Assembly: GCA_037039925.1 (NCBI GenBank)
Contig: JAXRKP010000022.1
Coordinates: 20,001 to 84,000 of the forward strand
Origin: Doris montereyensis
Lineage: Eukaryota > Mollusca > Gastropoda > Nudibranchia > Dorididae
DNA: 64,000 nucleotides
Direction of reading: 5' to 3'
The position numbers were made by a program, and so were the translations under genes. The notes beneath the pieces are model-generated. The model had not been told where the DNA came from. It did no database searches and was given only the letters and a program-made list of their open reading frames with translations. Each line of letters opens with the position of its first letter. Position 1 is the stretch's first letter. Positions 52,301 through 58,905 of this stretch are shown in pieces.

Positions 52301-54298
52301 GTCTTGGGGTGAATTAAAGAGAAAGTAACAAGATGAAAGACAAGCCAAAGAGTCTTGGGGTGAATTAAAGAAAGTAACAAGATGAAAGACAAGCCAAAGA
52401 TTCTTGGGGTGAATTAGAGAAAGTAACAAGATGAAAGACAAGCCAAAAAGTCTTAGGGGTGAATCGAGAGAAAAGTAACAAGATGAAAGACAAGCCAAAG
52501 AGTCTTGAGGTGAATCAAGAGAAAGCAACAAGATGAAAGACAAGCCAAGAGTCTTGGGTGAATCAAGAGGAAGCAACAAGATGAAAGACAAGCCAAAGAG
52601 TCTTGGGGTGAATTAAGAGAAACAGCAAGATGAAAGACAAGCCAAAGTCTTGGGGTGAATGAGAGGAAGCAACAAGATGAAAGACAAGCCAAAGAGTCTT
52701 GGGGTGAATTGAAGAGAAAGCAACAATAAGACAAGAAAGACAAGCCAAAAGAGTCTTAGGGGGTGAATCAAGGGGTGAATCAAGAAGCAGCAAGATGAAA
52801 GACAAGCCAAAGAGTCTTGGGGTGAATTAAGAAAGTAACAAGATGAAAGACAAGCCAAAGAGTGAAAGGAAAGAAGTGGGACCTATCAGCACACCTACAA
52901 AACAAAACAGCAGTGCAGTGATGAGATTGGCATTGCTAGCAAGCCACGTGGACTGAAACTGTTGATATCATTTTACACCGAATACTTACATTGATGATGA
53001 TAATGATTGTGATGATGACGACGACAATGATTTGTTGATAAAGCGTATTTTAAAAAAGTAAATTTCCGGCAAGGCTATTATAACCCACAGGACCGGAGTA
53101 TATCCCAATAATCACCTCCTGTCTAGGCCGCTAGTGTAACACAAGCTAATGATTGTACCCTTTTGCACATGTGGGGGAAAAAAGGCGTGTTAAGTGTCTT
53201 TCCCAAGGAACACACCGTCGGCCCTGGCTTTGCTAGAATTCAAACTCTGGACCTCATGATCCCCTGCCCGGCAGTCTAGCCGCTCGGCCACTGACACCCC
53301 GCATATAAAACATATCCACCACAGCATACCGTGAGGGTAAGAAGGCTCAGTTTTTCAATTAACTAAGCATCATTCTAGAATTGAGACCTATTGACAGAAG
53401 GTATCGCATACCTGTTTGTCACAGCTCAACACGTCCCACCATTAAAATAATCAATTTAAATAAAATAAAAATCCTCAAAGCTTCTATTGTTGTTCTACAC
53501 GTGGACAGCCCTGTAATCTCTCAATGCCAGCCCCACCTGGTTTTCAACACACAAAGCTAAACTCACATAAGCACACGCAGCACAACTGTACATCCAAAGA
53601 GCACCACTGACCAATATACATTTACCTGTATAATAATATAACACACGTTTACCTGTAAATCAAATATATATATATACTACAGTCACAATGTCATCGTATC
53701 TCTACCTTTACTTCCCGCGCATCCTACGCTTCTCTGGGCTATGATTGTACCCCAATTTGAATCAACACATACACGACACACATGCACACACACATACACA
53801 CAGACAACACTATTGTTCACACACACACAATACAAATGTGTAGATCAAAGTACACACCAAAAAGCGACTAGGCCTACTCATGAAATATGTTATACAACGA
53901 CAATCTATCATTTCATCCATCACAATGTAATATACATAATCATTTTATGTGTGTTGTTAAAATCCTTCTCTCGGTCGGATAGGACTGTATCGGAGGGTCG
54001 AGTGCCGAGTACACGTGTGTGTGTGTATGTATGTGTGTGTGTGTGTGTGTGCGTGTATGTGTGTGTATGTGCTCACGTCAGGTTACAGTAACACACTACT
54101 AACACACACCTGTCGTGAATCAATGAGATGACTTCTCCGTAGGATTTGCCGTTGATGGAGTCGCCGTTGACGGCCTGATTCGGTCCCCAGGGTTGAGTCC
54201 CCGCCAGGTGGGCCAGGCTTCCCGCCTTGACGCCCTTCACAAAGATGGTGTCCTGCGGTTCCGAGACTCACCTCTCGGCGAAGAAGACGGCCGGTCAC
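26374..54298 (-). CDS. ARHGAP21: Rho GTPase-activating protein 21/23 orthologue (PDZ-PH-RhoGAP), whole gene span
   Basis: Twenty exons on the minus strand encode, in order, a PDZ domain, a long Ser-rich linker, a PH domain, a RhoGAP domain and a disordered C-terminal tail, which is the architecture of ARHGAP21/23 and Drosophila RhoGAP19D. In that family the protein stimulates GTP hydrolysis by Rho-type GTPases (Cdc42/RhoA), while PDZ and PH contacts place it at membranes, Golgi and junctions. The catalytic arginine is present in GVYRVPGN (about 34240). Nearly all junctions have GT-AG signals with agreeing phases. The exon beginning at 40962 is out of phase with the one before it, and one donor reads GC. 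About twenty single-base indels break the frame, many in G/C runs, so the translation is not continuous as given. Exons upstream of the PDZ were not found, and the coding start probably lies beyond 64 kb. Confidence 0.9.
28700..31075 (+). mobile_element. Non-LTR retrotransposon with endonuclease and reverse transcriptase, inserted antisense in an ARHGAP intron
   Basis: From about 28765: GTWNVRAINGKELELVEEMK then DILTITETK, the start of an APE-type endonuclease, with later pieces (AYGPNEDT). From 29700 come RT blocks in several frames (QWG-like NYRGISLLSVPGK, FIDLEKAFDTV at about 29944, then a VNDLVLFGKS block replacing the usual A/F-x-DD, about 30250). An open frame 30128-31012 covers the RT thumb and C-terminus: YLGVMINSEGKLREEI, YGSETWTL, RWFGHVNRMN and GKRPKGRPRRKWEEDIK. 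The Asp-Asp pair reads Asn-Asp here, so the catalytic YADD-type motif is damaged. The tail is (AAAG)n at about 31048. The clade resembles RTE/I-type elements; exact placement is uncertain. Confidence 0.85.
31185..32108. repeat. 37-bp minisatellite, about 25 copies
   Basis: The unit contains AATCTAGAATGTTATAGCTA and GATATGTCTTACAACAG. Variants (AACATAAT vs AACAGAAT, TGGACATG vs TAGATATG) occur in blocks, showing segmental expansion. Intronic in the ARHGAP gene. Confidence 0.97.
32259..32364 (-). CDS. ARHGAP21: ARHGAP21/23-like, end of RhoGAP
   Basis: Acceptor CTCCTTCCCCTTCCAG, donor GACG|GTATGT. Single frame: HEWFFSPWDQDNHIPMETTV ... GYKDDD. The WFF motif ends the domain in ARHGAP21/23. Confidence 0.9.
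32784..32911 (-). CDS. ARHGAP21: ARHGAP21/23-like, RhoGAP exon (NLA-FGPTL)
   Basis: Acceptor TTTCTTTTGCCAG, donor CTTCAT|GTGAGT. Encodes MDAKNLALMFGPTLIHAR, then after a frame change near 32855 EDDTVSLVTDMSDQCRIIES IILH (contiguous in the protein). NLA--FGPTL is the hallmark of RhoGAP domains. Confidence 0.93.
33155..33560. repeat. 53-bp minisatellite derived from the end of a RhoGAP exon
   Basis: About seven copies of a unit with GTTCCCATATAGAAGCTACA, TGGCAATTTTCAACG and TCCGTACCTTAGTAAT. Read on the minus strand each copy holds GTAGCTTCTATATGGGAACA then TTACTAAG|GTAC, which aligns with the real exon end GTGGCATCGTATGGAAACAT then CAATAAG|GC. The copies carry GT, whereas the true exon end carries GC. 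Confidence 0.9.
33532..33694 (-). CDS. ARHGAP21: ARHGAP21/23-like, RhoGAP exon with GC donor
   Basis: Acceptor GTTGCAG; encodes ENYDSFIEANRYPDPDKRML then, after a base lost near 33600, SHHNESFKHIAEHLNKVASY and GNINK. Homology and phase require the exon to end at AATAAG, where the intron begins GCGGAT instead of GT. The exon's last 30 bp resemble the adjacent 53-bp minisatellite. Confidence 0.85.
34095..34327 (-). CDS. ARHGAP21: ARHGAP21/23-like, catalytic RhoGAP exon
   Basis: Acceptor CTTTGTCCCCAG, donor TTCAG|GTATTG. Encodes FVPLIVELCTRIVEARGLEV then IGVYRVPGNSAAINALTEEF, where the Arg in YRVPGN is the GAP arginine finger. After a frame change near 34180 it continues LLDINVISSLLKSFFRKLPE, the conserved LLK-FFR-LPEPL helix. 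Catalytic residues look intact, so the protein should be active if the indel is an error. Confidence 0.95.
34820..35092 (+). mobile_element. 5'-truncated copy of the same LINE
   Basis: GGCCATGTAAACAGAATGAA through AGAAAGTGGGAAGAAGATAT, ATCCATACACTGGAAGGTAG and a final (AAAG)n match the last 270 bp of the LINE at 28.7-31.07 kb with small indels. Only the RT C-terminal tail is present. It lies in an ARHGAP intron, again antisense to the gene. Confidence 0.9.
35169..35335 (-). CDS. ARHGAP21: ARHGAP21/23-like, N-terminal cap of RhoGAP
   Basis: Acceptor TTCACCTGTTGCAG, donor AATGAG|GTATAG. Single frame: DEVPVKKSWKGRIPMMKSLR ... FGMPLEDCFPSPHNE. The W-G-IP--MK and FG--LEDC pattern precedes the catalytic domain in this family. 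Confidence 0.92.
35987..36173 (-). CDS. ARHGAP21: ARHGAP21/23-like, basic linker between PH and RhoGAP
   Basis: Acceptor CTTCATCTCTTCACAG, donor CAAAG|GTGAGG. One open frame: ENHSSLEQIKHMPIEINIIP, then KMSPPMGHKSKKLSALSLKA and a Lys/Ser-rich end with RRKKSNASEKDK. Phases 0 in, 1 out. Confidence 0.9.
36352..36553 (-). CDS. ARHGAP21: ARHGAP21/23-like, C-terminal half of PH
   Basis: Acceptor CATTTTTCCACAG, donor AAAAAT|GTAAGT. After a frame change near 36500 it reads VEFARDYAKKKKNVFRLTTH then YLFHAEDRGTTLCWFQAIKS. This is the signature NVFRLTT...LFQAED...W---I end of the family's PH domain, including the closing helix Trp. Confidence 0.92.
37199..37282 (-). CDS. ARHGAP21: ARHGAP21/23-like, PH domain exon
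   Basis: Acceptor ATCTTTCATCAG, donor CTCG|GTGAGT. Encodes KCSDRSWKQVYAVLKPTELF then LTRDKESS: the invariant PH W-x-x-x-Y-AVL strand pair. Single open frame. Confidence 0.92.
37330..37415. repeat. Short tandem repeat GGAAAGAATTCAATTCATTA
   Basis: Four copies of a unit of about 20 bp in the intron between two PH exons. Confidence 0.85.
37671..37777 (-). CDS. ARHGAP21: ARHGAP21/23-like, start of PH domain
   Basis: Acceptor ACACAAATTAG, donor AGCAAG|GTATCT. Encodes IPSIAEGLETRIEEEEPPEI and then, once a G lost near 37712 is allowed for, REGPLFCKISVWESK, the first PH strand. Only that corrected frame joins the next exon in phase 0. Confidence 0.85.
37815..38045. repeat. 17-bp minisatellite
   Basis: About 13 copies of AACCATTTAAGCCTTTT with one-base length variants. 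It lies about 40 bp from a PH-domain exon acceptor. Confidence 0.95.
38475..38715. repeat. 26-bp minisatellite
   Basis: About nine copies of CCCACTTTTCTAAGATAAAT + ACATAC. Intronic. Confidence 0.95.
38860..38917 (-). CDS. ARHGAP21: ARHGAP21/23-like, pre-PH exon
   Basis: A 58-nt exon with acceptor GTTTCTTGCAG and donor AAAAG|GTTAGT. Encodes QSGVSNSSSAKLNKFFGEK. The KL-KFFGE motif precedes the PH domain in RhoGAP19D-like proteins. Confidence 0.85.
39454..39589 (-). CDS. ARHGAP21: ARHGAP21/23-like, linker exon before PH
   Basis: Acceptor TTGATTTCAG, donor CGCTT|GTAAGT. Encodes DSYEDQANKLHRRTSYLMAT then ARDRTNTVPIEKAFVLSLSM in one open frame. Phases match both neighbours. Confidence 0.9.
39690..39860 (+). 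mobile_element. Possible LINE 3' fragment
   Basis: GACTGGCTGGCGATGGACAA, then GACACCTGGAAGAAGATGGC and GACCGACCAAAAGCCAAGGG read like the decayed C-terminus of a non-LTR element (TW-KM-x-D/T). Weak; no flanking signals. Confidence 0.35.
40849..40962 (-). CDS. ARHGAP21: ARHGAP21/23-like, linker exon
   Basis: Acceptor CTAATCCCTGCAG, donor CATCG|GTGAGT. Encodes MSASDSAIATERGAPHQTDT then SFPVQLRRKPI. Its start phase (1) does not match the end of the preceding exon (0), so either a micro-exon was missed or one base is wrong. Confidence 0.8.
41272..43388. repeat. 24-bp minisatellite, about 85 copies, with 48-bp higher-order blocks
   Basis: The basic unit is GGAATACGCCCAATTAACTA + CATA with many variants. 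From about 42100 to 42720 units alternate GGAATACGCCTAATTAAC and CGAAGATGCCCAATTAAC, giving a 48-bp period. Another 48/96-bp block with GTGAAGATGTCC spans 41850-42030. It fills most of the intron between exons 43410-43758 and 40849-40962. Confidence 0.95.
43410..43758 (-). CDS. ARHGAP21: ARHGAP21/23-like, Pro/Ser-rich linker exon
   Basis: Acceptor TTTTTGTTTAGCAG, donor CGGCAG|GTAATA. It starts VPPSGIQEGRGVHTQAPQPM, contains a run of six Ser followed by LYTGPPPP, then after a one-base loss near 43510 ends HGSSRLSSSVSANSLSSVIS and ARQ. Ordinary disordered linker composition. A long 24-bp minisatellite fills the following intron. Its end phase does not agree with the start of the next exon. Confidence 0.8.
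44477..44986 (-). CDS. ARHGAP21: ARHGAP21/23-like, linker exon
   Basis: Acceptor TCTTACCCCTAG, donor CAAGAT|GTACGT. It reads VRKISTERHSPAVQLQTSGN and, after a frame change near 44740, PFVPVLSSTNSGAGSESGMW through to KTSYLSAVNAPR. Ser/Thr-rich, no domain recognised. Phases agree on both sides (0 in, 1 out). Confidence 0.8.
45235..46062. repeat. 40-bp minisatellite, about 20 copies
   Basis: The unit is GCATATTTCAATGAGCAATG + GTTCTACAAATTACTACAAA. Variants ATGATTC/ATGGTTC and ACTCCAAA/ACTACAAA are clustered. It ends within about 10 bp of the donor of the large ARHGAP linker exon (46070). Confidence 0.97.
46070..47359 (-). CDS. ARHGAP21: ARHGAP21/23-like, large Ser-rich linker exon
   Basis: A 1290-nt exon with acceptor CTTCTCACGAACAG and donor CATCAAG|GTACCT. 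It begins QWNDRVTTSFSDLSNSSKRR and ends with YKMEIEKIRTQPKFSSIASR then MASFEQSPDRDTAESESGEE. In between the protein-like reading moves between frames at about 47090, 46860, 46700, 46600, 46500 and 46280. Segments such as VRKASLDETSSSFSSAKSKE and DDLLDSKSESLGLYNQPSGL look coding despite stops in any single frame. A Gln-rich patch (about 46460-46480) is present. It is the likely disordered linker between PDZ and PH. A 40-bp minisatellite starts a few bases past the donor. Confidence 0.85.
47537..47596 (-). CDS. ARHGAP21: ARHGAP21/23-like, small linker exon
   Basis: A 60-nt exon with acceptor TAATGGTAG and donor GTCAG|GTACAT. Encodes TWKEVTISTVRLRLGDMLV and splices in phase 2 to RQWNDRV at the start of the next exon. 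Confidence 0.75.
48885..49210 (-). mobile_element. Non-LTR retrotransposon 3' fragment, different family
   Basis: The minus strand reads KVRESRLRWYQHV, then YCGWTYQAGGRRE, KRRYMEIMQEDTK and CGDPQWENLK in shifting frames, ending in (GAA)n. This is the usual LINE C-terminal pattern (RLRW-GHV ... W--GDP) with a microsatellite tail. Frames are broken and only 0.3 kb remains. The orientation is the same as the host gene. Confidence 0.75.
50724..50823 (-). CDS. ARHGAP21: ARHGAP21/23-like, linker exon after PDZ
   Basis: Acceptor TGTCTTGCAG, donor GATGA|GTGAGT. It starts AYQSVG in phase, then continues as DAMSSSTGSLSEARPPVSEC after one surplus base in the six-C run (plus strand 50804-50809). A second surplus C near the end would restore PTHVDE and deliver the phase needed by the next exon at 47596. 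Assigned from position, splice sites and phase. Confidence 0.6.
51025..51185. repeat. About 40-bp tandem repeat, 4 copies
   Basis: ACTAGAATGAAGTCACTGAA + ATCTCAAAGGAGAAAAAA repeated four times with a variable A run. Intronic. Confidence 0.9.
51370..51560 (-). mobile_element. tRNA-derived SINE, head truncated
   Basis: The minus strand starts ATCATGAGGTCCCGGGTTCC (B-box-like GGTTCCGAATCC) and continues into the body shared with 12480-12712 (plus-strand TTTGCACCTGGATTCAGTGT, then GTGCCTTTCC). The A-box part is missing. Confidence 0.55.
51639..51693 (-). CDS. ARHGAP21: ARHGAP21/23-like, end of PDZ
   Basis: Acceptor CTCTCCACAG, donor CAGATG|GTGAGT. Encodes SPNSLKLLVVPKDDDILQM, matching the conserved L-L-V-PK-DDILQ end of the family's PDZ. 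It joins the preceding exon in phase 2 (ag|t = Ser). Confidence 0.9.
51955..52868. repeat. About 51-bp minisatellite, about 18 copies
   Basis: The unit AGTCTTGGGGTGAATTAAAG + AGAAAGTAACAAGATGAAAG + ACAAGCCAAAG has many indels (49-53 bp). It is intronic, between the two PDZ exons. Long minus-strand open frames (up to 188 codons, with LACLSSCCF units) are artefacts of the repeat. Confidence 0.95.
53075..53312 (-). mobile_element. tRNA-derived SINE, full head
   Basis: The minus strand has GGGTGTCAGTGGCCGAGCGG, where TGGCCGAGCGG fits the A box exactly, and AGAGTTTGAATTCTAGC as a decayed B box. The body includes plus-strand GTTAAGTGTCTTTCCCAAGG. Same family as 12480-12712. Confidence 0.7.
53762..53840. 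repeat. (CA)n-rich microsatellite
   Basis: Imperfect CACACA/CATACA tract. Confidence 0.85.
54015..54075. repeat. (GT)n microsatellite next to the PDZ-exon donor
   Basis: GTGTGTATGTATGTG tract about 40 bp from the donor of the PDZ exon. Confidence 0.9.
54110..54298 (-). CDS. ARHGAP21: ARHGAP21/23-like, PDZ exon
   Basis: Pyrimidine-rich acceptor (CTTCCACCCACCAAG) and donor ACAG|GTGTGT. Encodes DTIFVKGVKAGSLAHLAG, then an out-of-frame stretch, then AVNGDSINGKSYGEVISLIHD, the ARHGAP21/23 PDZ pattern (carboxylate-binding region, GD-R, VNG-S-I-GK-Y--VI-LI). The central residues read correctly (GLNPGDRI) only in a second frame: an extra base in the C run at 54199-54202 and a missing base near 54175 compensate each other. 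A further shift may lie near 54261. Confidence 0.85.
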
Positions 54299-54559
54299 CT
54301 TGGTGGGTGGAAGACAAAGGGTGGAGGGGGGGGGGTGGGGTGATTAATGACAAGTACGTAATCGTTGGGAGGGGTGGTTAGAGAATGATTGAGGAACAGG
54401 AAGGGGTGGGGGTGATTAAAGAATGATTGAGGAAGAGGAAGGGTGGGGGTGGGGGAAGCGACGAAAGGAGTAGGGATGGACAACACATAGAGTGACAACT
54501 AAGTTGAATGATAGAAAAGGAGGATAATGGTGATGGTTATAATTAAAGTAATAATAACT

Positions 54560-54682
54560 AGAAGAAGGAGAAGAAGAAAGAAGAAGAAGAAGAAGAAGAA
54601 GAAGAAGGAGAAGAAGAAGAAGGAGGAGAAGAAGAAGAAGAAGAAGAAGAAAAAGAAGAAGAAGAAGAAAGAAGCATAAGAA
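54560..54682. repeat. (AAG)n microsatellite
   Basis: About 40 AAG/AGG triplets. Confidence 0.95.
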
Positions 54683-55111
54683 GAAGAAAAATGCTTGAAC
54701 ACGTTCAACAAGTATCCTTAATAATATTATTAATATTAATATTATTATCATCATCATTATTACTCTCAACCTAGGACACAAAAACTTCTATGACTAATCA
54801 AAAGAGACGGCAGCCTCTAGCTCACTTAATGGTTTTGACGGAATTCGTAGTCCCTCAAGAGGGAGGGCAGATAAAAACATAAATTATATTCCCGGAGTCT
54901 CTAGATCTGTTTCGCGGCACTTCAGTGAAATATGCAAGACCGGGTTATCAACAAGAACAAATTACAGCTGCGATTACTTTATCGGTTCTTATGGGGTGGT
55001 GGGTGGTGGGGGAGGGGGATGGGGGCTACACTCTGTCTACTCGCTTTTAAACTGAAATGTGCGATTTGAAGTAAGGTCTCGAGTGGAAGTGTTTGCCGTT
55101 TGTCTTTGTAG

Positions 55112-55437
<326 letters not shown>

Positions 55438-55884
55438 TAACTGTGAAAATTAAAATGATGAAATAAAAAGTTGAATCAAAACAAAACAAGCCCCGAGAAT
55501 CTATAAATATAAACGACAACAAACAACAAAACATGTCTGATATTGATTAAAGTTTCAGTGGCATTCTCTCAAATTGGAAACTTGTGAGATAAACCTGTGG
55601 GCCTCGCACGCACTTCAACACACTTCGTTATCACCGTGGTGTTGTTATTGCTTTGCCTTGGCGTGCAATAATAATTATCGTTTTGAAAGGCCAGGCAAAT
55701 GATTCTTATCAACATCTCGGACGGTGAGCTGAGCTCATGGGATGGATGTTCAGGGGCAGGTACACCTGGCGGGAGGTTTGATCTCACTGCACGTGATACG
55801 AGGTGCCAGGGAGGATATCACCACTCTTCTCCCCTGGCGTTTGGTCGGTAACTTGAGTTGATTGCCTTACCCACACCCGTAGCA

Positions 55885-56955
55885 CTCAACGAGATATGTT
55901 AACATCAGTAATGACTGTTTGTAGTGTAACGAGAAATCTTAAAATCGGTGTAACGAGAAATCTTAAAATCGGTGTAACGAGAAATCTTAAAATCAGTGTA
56001 ACGAGAAATCTTAAAAATCGAGAAATCTTAAAACAGTGTAACAGAGTACTGACTGTTTGTAGTCTAACGAGAAATCTTAAAATCGTACCGACTGTTTGTA
56101 GTCTAACGAGAAATCTTAAAATCATACAGACTGTTTGTAGCCTAACGAGAAATCTTAAAATCAGTACTGACTGTTTGTAGTCTAACGAGAAATCTTAAAA
56201 TCAGTACCGACTGCTTGTAGTGTAACGAGAAATCTTAAAATCAGTACCGACTATTTGTAGTGTAACGAGAAATCTTAAAATCAGTACTGACTGTTTGTAG
56301 TCTCACGAGAAATCTTAAAATCAGTACCGACTGCTTGTAGTGTAACGAGAAATCTTAAAATCAGTACCGACTGTTTGTAGTGTAACGAGAAATCTTAAAA
56401 TCAGTACCGGCTGTTTGTAGTCTCACGAGAAATCTTAAAATCAGTACCGACTGTTTGTAGTGTAACGAGAAATCTTAAAATCAGTACTGACTGTTTGTAG
56501 TGTAACGAGAAATGTTAAAATCAGTACTGACTGTTTGTAGTGTAACGAGAAATCTTACAATCAGTACTGACTGTTTGTAGTGTAACGAGAAATCTTAAAA
56601 TCAGTACCGACTGTTTGTAGTGTAACGAGAAATCTTAAAATCAGTACTGACTGTTTGTAGTGTAACGAGAAATCTTAAAACTCGAAGTCTTAAAATCAGT
56701 ACCGACTGTTTGTAGTGTAACGAGAAATCTTAAAATCAGTACTGACTGTTTGTAGTAACGAGAAATCTTTAAAATCAGTACCGGCTGTTTTGTAGTCTCA
56801 CGAGAAATCTTAAAATCAGTACTGACTGTTTGTAATCTCACGAGAAATCTTAAAATCAGTACCGACTGTTTGTAGTGTAACGAGAAATCTTAAAATCAGT
56901 ACCGACTGTTAGTAGTGTAACGAGAAATCTTTAAATCAGTACCGGCTGTTTCAGC
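55885..56955. repeat. 40-bp minisatellite, about 26 copies
   Basis: The unit is CGAGAAATCTTAAAATCAGT + ACTGACTGTTTGTAGTGTAA. Sub-variants are GTACCGACTG/GTACTGACTG and GTCTCACG/GTGTAACG. The first copies (55925-56040) are a shortened 24-bp form lacking the ACTGACTGTTTGTAG half. Confidence 0.97.
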
Positions 56956-56969
56956 GTATCCCTGCGTAC

Positions 56970-57050
56970 AATGGTATCGGCTCAGATCTACATTTAGAGG
57001 TGAGATGGAAGAAGTCATCCACAATCCCTTACCCTGGCCATACTTACACA
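56970..57050. mobile_element. Half copy of the 300-bp foldback element
   Basis: GGTATCGGCTCAGATCTACA + TTTAGAGGTGAGATGGAAGA and then TCATCCACAATCCC match the inner half of the arm at 4738-5037 (right arm, reverse complement). It ends at the loop. Confidence 0.75.
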
Positions 57051-57054
57051 GGGT

Positions 57055-57600
57055 TACAACGTTTTCTTCTGCGATACGAATCCGATATGAGCATAATAAG
57101 TAATTGACTGCATTGTATATAATGTTTTCGGTAAGCAAGGTGAAGGTCTCATATCCAGCGTTGGGTGACCGGGAAAAGAATTCCGATTTTCTAGGCAAAC
57201 AGTAATAATTACAACGTGCTAGCTTGCCATTGCTTTCCACTCCCACCCTATTTAGAGCCTGCAACAGACCAACCTACCCTACCTATTTCACCTTGGCAAT
57301 GCATCTTATGTAATCAATTGAAATTATAAGGCACACTGTTTGATCATGGCGGCGTAATAGAGTACAATCAGACAGTGCCCACCCCTCCCCCCTCCCTCCC
57401 TTTAAATCCCAAAATATCATTTTATGACTGACCACTGCATCCTACTTGCCTCGTTAATAAAAATGAAGAAAGAGGGGGGGGGGGAAGGGTAGACGTTCCC
57501 TTTCAAGGCACACACCTCACATAAAAATACATACATCTAAAGCAACAGTTATATAACTTTGACTTGGTCGTTCCTTGTACATTCAAGGCTATGTTTGCTT
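57055..57600. other. No gene recognised
   Basis: Short frames only; homopolymer C and G runs at about 57385 and 57474. Confidence 0.5.
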
Positions 57601-57604
57601 AACC

Positions 57605-58118
57605 ATAGTTTCCAGCACAAAAGTAACCATAGTTTACCAGTCCGCTAAAGTAACCATAGTTTACCAGTCCACTAAAAGTAACCGTTACCAGTCCTAAAAG
57701 TAACCATAGTTTACCAGTCCGCTAAAAGTAACCATAGTTTACCAGTCCGCTAAAAGTAACCATAGTTTGTTAGTCCGCTAAAAGTAACCATAGTTTACCA
57801 GTCCGCTAAAAGTAACCATAGTTTACCAGTCCGCTAAAAGTAACCATAGTCTGCTTTACCAGTCCGCTAAAAGTAACCATAGTTTGCCAGTCCGCTAAAA
57901 GTAACCATAATTTGCCAGTCCGCTAAAAGTAACCATAGTTTACCAGTCCGCTAAAAGTAACCTGGTTTACCAGTCCGCTTTATTATCAGGTTGCCAGTCA
58001 CTAAATAGTTTACCAGTCCGCTAAAAGGAACATTTGTTTACCAGTCCGCTAAAGTAACCGCAATTTGCCAGTCCGCTAAAAGTAACCATTTGCCAGTCCG
58101 CTAAAAGTAACCATGGTT
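57605..58118. repeat. 28-bp minisatellite, about 18 copies
   Basis: The unit ACCATAGTTTACCAGTCCGC + TAAAAGTA, with rearranged copies near 57960-58060. Confidence 0.96.
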
Positions 58119-58296
58119 CGTAGTTTAAAAAATCGTCGTTTCCATTCGAGGAATCTTTTTTTTTATTATCAGATGTGACGTTTAATAAAGGAACATTTGT
58201 TTATAGTTCCCCGTCTTTAGGTAGATTTTATATTGACCGAAGCCGCCATTTAAAACATAAAAGGTTTTTAAATTAGAAAGTAGGAATAGTATTACT

Positions 58297-58548
58297 CAAA
58301 CCACAAACACAAAGACACGCAAACACAAAGACAAGCAAATACAATGACACGCAAACACAAAGACATGCAAACACAATGACACGCAAACACAATGACACGC
58401 AAACACAAAGACACGCAAACGCAAACCACAAACACAAAGACACGCTAACACAAAGACAAGCAAACACAACGACACCCAAACACAAAGGCACGCAAACACA
58501 AAGACATGCAAACACAAAGTCACACAAACACAAAGACATGCAAACACA
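58297..58548. repeat. 16-bp minisatellite
   Basis: About 15 copies of ACACAAAGACACGCAA with T/A and G/A variants. Cys-rich minus-strand frames are artefacts. Confidence 0.95.
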
Positions 58549-58639
58549 CATATGATTGTTTAGACCTGAGATTTCAGCGTCAGCCAAATAGCCAGTAGAC
58601 AGAACTCGACGTCATAGGAGGAAGACCAATTCGAGGCGG

Positions 58640-58905
58640 TGAACTGTGAAGAACAATCTGGTAACCCATGAACACCCTAACTGTGAAGAACAATCTGGTA
58701 ACCCATGAACACCCTAACTGTGAAGAACAATCTGGTTACCCATGAACACCCTAACTGTGAAGAACAATCTGGTAACCCATGAACACCCTAACTGTGAAGA
58801 ACAATCTGGTAACCCATAAACACCCTAATTGTGAAGAACAATCTGGCAACTCACGAACACTCTAACTGTGAAGAACAACCTGGCAACCCACAAACACCCT
58901 AATAT
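58640..58905. repeat. 37-bp minisatellite, about 7 copies
   Basis: CTGTGAAGAACAATCTGGTA + ACCCATGAACACCCTAA, diverging toward the right end. Confidence 0.97.

Noticed and set aside
51975..52858. Minus-strand frames of up to 188 codons with Leu/Cys/Ser repeats
   Set aside because: These are frames of the 51-bp minisatellite and are not continuous with the PDZ exons that flank it.
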